Of a stretch of DNA of 64,000 bases, positions 60,434 through 64,000 are shown piece after piece (the first letter of the stretch is position 1; each line of letters opens with the position of its first letter). Below the pieces are notes generated by a model that was given only the letters and a program-made list of their open reading frames with translations, was not told the origin of the DNA and did not search any database. Source of the DNA: Burkholderia humptydooensis (GTDB taxonomy: Bacteria; Pseudomonadota; Gammaproteobacteria; Burkholderiales; Burkholderiaceae); contig NZ_CP013380.1 of assembly GCF_001513745.1 (NCBI RefSeq), forward strand, positions 3,844,001-3,908,000, given 5' to 3'. Made by a program: the position numbers and the translations under genes.

Positions 60434-62389
60434 TTACGGCGCGATGAAGCCGAGGCGAGCCTTCAGCGATTGCGGCTTCTTCTCGAAGAGCGCCGCGTAG
60501 TACGTCTCGTTCGACAGCACGTTCTTCACGTATTCGCGCGTCTCGTTGAACGGGATCGTCTCCGCGAAGATCGCGCCCTCGACGGGGCGCGCGAGCCCCT
60601 GCCGCCACTGGGCCGGCCGGCCGGGCCCGGCGTTGTAGCCGGCCGTCGCGAGCACGGCCGAGTTGTCGAACTTCTGGTAGATGTCGGACAGGTACCAGGT
60701 GCCGAGCTGCACGTTCGTGTCGATGTCGTGCATCTGCGCGCGCGTGACCGTGCCGAGGCCGAGCTTCCTCGCGACGAGTTGCGCCGTCGCCGGCATCAGT
60801 TGCATCAGGCCGCCCGCGCCCACCGACGAGCGCGCGTTCGTGATGAAGCGCGATTCCTGGCGGATCAGCCCGTACGCCCATTCGATGTCGAGCCCGTTGG
60901 TCCGCGCGTAGCGCTCGACGATGTCGCGATACGGCGACGGATAGCGCAGCGAGAAATCGTGCTCGGCCGTCGTGCGATCGGCGGTGTTGACAGTGCGGTC
61001 GAGGAGGTCGACACGCTTGCCGTACTCGGCCGCGGCGAGCAGTTGCCGATCGTTCATCCCGCGCAGCGGCCAGTTCCATTCGCGGTTGCCTTCGAGCCGC
61101 AGATCGAGCGCGTAGAAGCGCTGCGCGAGCGCGAAGCCCGGCACCTTGCCCATCGCGTCGATCTCGGCGTCCGCCACCTTCGCGCGCGGCGGGATCGTCG
61201 TCTTCTGGCCGAGCTCCTCGCCCGCGAGCTGCCCGTAGAAGTTGAACTGCCCGGCGATCCGCTCGAATTCCTGGTTCGCCTTCAGCGTGTCGCCACCCTC
61301 CTTCAGCGCGCGGCCGCGCCAGTAGATCCACGCGGTGTCGTCGCGCAGCCGCTCGGGCATCTGCTCGATCGAGCGGCGCACCATCGGCCAGTCGCCGGCG
61401 AGGAGCGCCGCGCGCACGCGCCATTCGTACGCCGGATCCGACAGCGGCGCGCCCATCGACTTCCGATACCACGACGCGGCCTGCGGCAGCCGCTTGACCG
61501 TCGCCTGATAGCCGATCTCGCCCCAGCCGATCGCCTGCTCGTCCGCCGTCAGCGTCGACGCGAGCGACGCGAGCTGCCCCGCCGCCGCTTCCGGGTCGTT
61601 GCGCGCCATCCGCGTGATCGCGACGAGCGCGAGCTGCCGCGACACCGCATCGGAGCCGATGCCGCGCGCGAGGAAGAGCGGCGGCGCGCTCGTCACCTGA
61701 TCGAAGCCGACCGGGCGCGGGCCGAGCGCGTCGGCGATCTTGCCGCCGAGCGTCGTGTAGTTCTGCTCGTACGCGAGGCGCACCTGCGCCCACACGTCGT
61801 CGCTCGAGAACTGCTTGTTCGCCGCGAGCGCGGTGATGAGGTCGACGCATGCATCGCCGTAGTACTTCGGCTCGACGAGCAGCTCGCGCGCCATGTCCGC
61901 GACGTTCTCGCCGTGCGCCGCGCGCGATTCGAGCGCATAGCACTTGACCTGCGTGTCGTCGTCTAGCACGAAGCGCTTGTACTGCTCGTCGAAGGTGCGC
62001 CAGTCGTGGCGCGCGCCGAGCACGAGCAGGTAATCGTTGCGCATCCGGTCGGCGATCGCCTGGCCGTCGTAGCGCGACAGGAACGACAGCACCGGCGCGT
62101 CGGGCGCGTCGAGGCGCGCGTGGCCCGCCGAGTCGAACAGTTGCGGCTTGATCTGGAAGTAATCGAGATACGACGGCGCCGGATAATTCGGGATCAGCGC
62201 GGCGAGCTGCGCTGCGCGCACCGGATCGTTCCTGCGCGCGGCCTCGCGCAACTGGACGAACACCCGATCGTCGTTCGACGCCACTTCGTCGGCGGTCTGC
62301 GCGGCGCAGGCGGCCGTCCCCGCGGCCAGCACGGCCGCGACGAGGGGCGCCGCGAACGCGCGATATACTCGAAAAAGTCTGGTTGACAT
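60434..62389 (-). CDS. slt: Soluble lytic murein transglycosylase
   Basis: A 651-residue periplasmic Slt70-type enzyme. Signal peptide with a lipoprotein-like end (AAGTAACAAQ). Residues about 40-470 form the helical superhelix (U/L domains). The C-terminal SLT domain holds the catalytic Glu in GLIRQESRF, then GAGGLMQLMPATAQLVA, LGTWYLSDI and ATAGYNAGPGR. It cleaves peptidoglycan to 1,6-anhydro muropeptides. Only 21 bases separate its start from the divergent fau gene, so the two promoters overlap. Confidence 0.95.
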   Translation of the reverse strand: MSTRLFRVYRAFAAPLVAAVLAAGTAACAAQTADEVASNDDRVFVQLREAARRNDPVRAAQLAALIPNYPAPSYLDYFQIKPQLFDSAGHARLDAPDAPVLSFLSRYDGQAIADRMRNDYLLVLGARHDWRTFDEQYKRFVLDDDTQVKCYALESRAAHGENVADMARELLVEPKYYGDACVDLITALAANKQFSSDDVWAQVRLAYEQNYTTLGGKIADALGPRPVGFDQVTSAPPLFLARGIGSDAVSRQLALVAITRMARNDPEAAAGQLASLASTLTADEQAIGWGEIGYQATVKRLPQAASWYRKSMGAPLSDPAYEWRVRAALLAGDWPMVRRSIEQMPERLRDDTAWIYWRGRALKEGGDTLKANQEFERIAGQFNFYGQLAGEELGQKTTIPPRAKVADAEIDAMGKVPGFALAQRFYALDLRLEGNREWNWPLRGMNDRQLLAAAEYGKRVDLLDRTVNTADRTTAEHDFSLRYPSPYRDIVERYARTNGLDIEWAYGLIRQESRFITNARSSVGAGGLMQLMPATAQLVARKLGLGTVTRAQMHDIDTNVQLGTWYLSDIYQKFDNSAVLATAGYNAGPGRPAQWRQGLARPVEGAIFAETIPFNETREYVKNVLSNETYYAALFEKKPQSLKARLGFIAP

Positions 62390-62410
62390 CGTTGTATACG
62401 GAGCACTCTA

Positions 62411-63007
62411 GTGAGCGAAAGCATAGCACGCGCCCAAGCGCCGAACCCGAAGCAAACGCTGCGCGAAACGCTTGCGCAGCGCCGCCTCGACGCGCATCGC
62501 TCGCCGCTCGCGCACGACGCGCTCGCGCAGCGCGTGCTCGCGATTCTCGCGCAAGCCGCGCCGCGCACGGTCGGCTTCTACTGGCCGCTCGCGGGCGAGT
62601 TCGACGCGCGCGAGATGATCGCGTCGTGGCTCGCGGGCGACGCGAGCCGGCAGGCCGCGCTGCCCGTGATCGGAGCGCCTCGCACGCCGCTCGAATTCCA
62701 CGCGTGGACGCCCGATGCGCCGATGCGCGAGGGCCGCCACCGGATCGCCGAGCCCGCGGCGGGCGCGCGGCTCGTGCCGGACCTGCTGCTGATTCCGTGC
62801 GTCGGCTTCGATCACGGCTGCTTCCGGCTCGGCTACGGCGGCGGCTATTACGACCGCACGCTCGCCGCGTGGCCGGGCACGGCGCGGCCCGTGACGGTCG
62901 GCGTCGCTTACGACGCGTGCGGCGTGCGCGAATTGCCGCGCGAAGCGCACGATCTGCCGCTCGACTGGATCGTCACCGAGACGCGGCTCCATCGGTCCGG
63001 CGACTGA
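62411..63007 (+). CDS. fau: 5-formyltetrahydrofolate cyclo-ligase
   Basis: A 198-residue enzyme that converts 5-formyl-THF to 5,10-methenyl-THF with ATP. The GTG at 62411 starts MSESIARAQAP; no ATG fits before the conserved KQTLRETLAQRR. Motifs are VGFYWPLAGEFD, the phosphate-binding FRLGYGGGYYDR and the C-terminal TVGVAYDACGV. Also called YgfA. In many proteobacteria this gene lies next to the 6S RNA gene, but no 6S-like structure was seen here. Divergent from slt. Confidence 0.93.
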   Translation: MSESIARAQAPNPKQTLRETLAQRRLDAHRSPLAHDALAQRVLAILAQAAPRTVGFYWPLAGEFDAREMIASWLAGDASRQAALPVIGAPRTPLEFHAWTPDAPMREGRHRIAEPAAGARLVPDLLLIPCVGFDHGCFRLGYGGGYYDRTLAAWPGTARPVTVGVAYDACGVRELPREAHDLPLDWIVTETRLHRSGD

Positions 63008-63087
63008 CGCGCGCCGGCCGGCACGCGGGGCGCGACGGCCGGCGCTCGGCCCGGCACTGCCCGCCCCGCCGCAGCGCCGCCCGGAAG

Positions 63088-63600
63088 CTACAGCGACGCG
63101 GCCGCGCGCGCCGCGGTGTCGTACAGCCCCGACGCGTGGCGAAGCAGTTGCGCGGCGTCGCCGATCTGCTCGTTCGTGAGCCCGCTGTCCTTCAGGGTCT
63201 CGATCAGGCAGCGCTCGCGCACGTCGCGGTACTTGAGGCAGAGCGCGCGGCCCGCGTCGGTCGCTTCGAAGAACACTTCCTTGCCTGTCTTTTCGCTTTT
63301 TACGTACCCTCTAGCTACCAGCTTCTTGAGTGCATACGTCGCGACGTGCGTGTCCTCGATGTTGAGCACGAAGCAAATGTCGGCCAGCTTCTTCTTGCGG
63401 TCCCGGTGGCTCACGTGGTGCAGCAGCGACACCTCGACCGCCGTCATGTCCTTCGCGCCGGCCGCCGCCATGCACCGGACCATCCAGCGATTGAACGCAT
63501 TTCCCGCCATGATGAGCGCATATTCGAGCTCGGAGAGCTCCGCGCTTGTCTCGGAAACGAGATGTTCGGACGATACGATCTTGGTCGGATGGCGCTGCAT
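63088..63600 (-). CDS. MarR-like winged-helix regulator
   Basis: A 170-residue protein with a central winged helix (residues about 45-115): EVSLLHHVSHRDRKKKLADI, then the recognition helix DTHVATYALKKLVARGYVK, and a basic wing (SEKTGKEVFFEATDAG). N- and C-terminal helices would form the dimer. It is divergent from pxpB, and the promoter between them has a palindrome (63682-63694), so autoregulation and control of pxpB are plausible. Not assignable to a named regulator. Confidence 0.85.
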   Translation of the reverse strand: MQRHPTKIVSSEHLVSETSAELSELEYALIMAGNAFNRWMVRCMAAAGAKDMTAVEVSLLHHVSHRDRKKKLADICFVLNIEDTHVATYALKKLVARGYVKSEKTGKEVFFEATDAGRALCLKYRDVRERCLIETLKDSGLTNEQIGDAAQLLRHASGLYDTAARAAASL

Positions 63601-63677
63601 GGCGGATCGGCGAAGGCGAGTCGGAGGTGCGCGAAAGTGTACGCCAAAGTCGTCCGCGCGACGTCCGGCAAAATTTT

Positions 63678-63710
63678 TTGACGATAAGTTATCGACATTT
63701 TATTGATAAT
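63678..63710. promoter_or_regulatory. AT-rich divergent promoter with inverted repeats
   Basis: CGATAAGTTATCG (63682-63694) is a 13-base palindrome. A second dyad, TTATC (63689-63693) with GATAA (63705-63709), overlaps it. Rightward -35 TTGACG (63678-63683) is followed after 17 bases by TATTGA. The dyads therefore cover the promoter and fit a MarR-type operator. Confidence 0.55.
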
Positions 63711-63749
63711 GTATTCTTCTCCCGGCTCAACGCCGTTTGCTTGCCACCG

Positions 63750-64000
63750 ATGACCACTCCACGCATCTATCCGCTTGGCGACACCGCCCTCGTCTGCGAG
63801 GCGCCCCCGCCCGCGACGCTCGAATGCCAGCGCCGCGTGTGGGCGGTCGCGAGCGCGGCGGCGGGCTGGCCGCACGTCGTAGACGTCGTGCCCGGCATGA
63901 ACAACCTGACGATCGTGTTCGACCCGCTCGAAACGGCCGCCGACACGCTCGCGCCGCTGATGAAGGCCGCGTGGCGCGACGCCGACGGCGTCGCCGAAAG
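63750..64000 (+). CDS. pxpB: 5-oxoprolinase subunit B, N-terminal part
   Basis: The first 83 residues of a PxpB/KipI family protein (carboxyltransferase domain, subunits C-D). The start MTTPRIYPLGDTALVCEAPP and the block VPGMNNLTIVFDP are characteristic. With PxpA and PxpC it forms the ATP-dependent 5-oxoprolinase that removes the glutathione-cycle by-product 5-oxoproline. The gene runs off the end of the window; pxpC and pxpA would be expected downstream. Confidence 0.9.
   Translation, partial: MTTPRIYPLGDTALVCEAPPPATLECQRRVWAVASAAAGWPHVVDVVPGMNNLTIVFDPLETAADTLAPLMKAAWRDADGVAE

Noticed and set aside
62390..63087. A 6S RNA gene near the 5-formyltetrahydrofolate cyclo-ligase gene
   Set aside because: This linkage is known in other proteobacteria, but no long imperfect hairpin with a central bubble was found on either side of fau.

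Overview
The window is high-GC (roughly two-thirds G+C) chromosomal DNA from a beta-proteobacterium, almost certainly Burkholderia and most likely the B. pseudomallei group. The evidence is the GC-rich third codon positions, a type II argininosuccinate synthase, hopanoid genes (hpnI, hpnL), Burkholderia-type porins and a complete flgA to flgN block. The genus is an inference from gene content. No rRNA, tRNA, CRISPR array or insertion sequence was seen.

Positions 1-12,000 hold housekeeping and metal genes: the 3' end of glmS, a coupled LemA/TPM-domain group, a P1B-type copper ATPase whose reading frame is broken by a 902-bp direct duplication, a CopZ-like chaperone behind a textbook CueR-type promoter, argG and a glutathione reductase. 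The 206-bp linker between the two ATPase repeats reads like a base-dropout copy of the gene's own sequence, so an assembly artefact is the leading explanation.

Positions 12,000-29,000 hold an Nramp-like transporter with altered metal-site motifs behind two tiny ORFs and a dyad-bearing promoter, a structured leader region, an OprB-type porin, hpnI-hpnL, a second porin, a split chromate transporter divergent from a LysR regulator, and an NCS2 permease.

Positions 29,000-43,740 are the flagellar rod, hook and ring cluster. flgB-flgL run leftward, interrupted by the c-di-GMP brake gene ycgR. flgA, flgM and flgN run rightward. Sites closely matching the FliA (sigma-28) promoter lie before flgK-flgL, ycgR and flgM-flgN, so late genes can be timed by FlgM export.

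Positions 44,150-56,770 are the accessory region and the main find: an R-body (refractile body) locus. Four tandem RebB-family subunits are followed by three diverged Reb-like proteins, three translationally coupled proteins of unknown function, a 649-residue protein with a possible nucleotidyltransferase signature, and two DUF1906 (Rv2525c-like glycoside-hydrolase fold) proteins with complementary defects. Beside them sit a GAF/degenerate sigma-54-type AAA/AraC fusion regulator, an OmpR-family response regulator and a hybrid histidine kinase. The plausible picture is a regulated contractile protein ribbon with accessory effector or assembly proteins; the functional links are inferred from gene order.

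Positions 57,400-64,000 return to core genes: cca, a glutathione transferase, an NDUFA9-like dehydrogenase, slt, 5-formyltetrahydrofolate cyclo-ligase, a winged-helix regulator and the start of pxpB.
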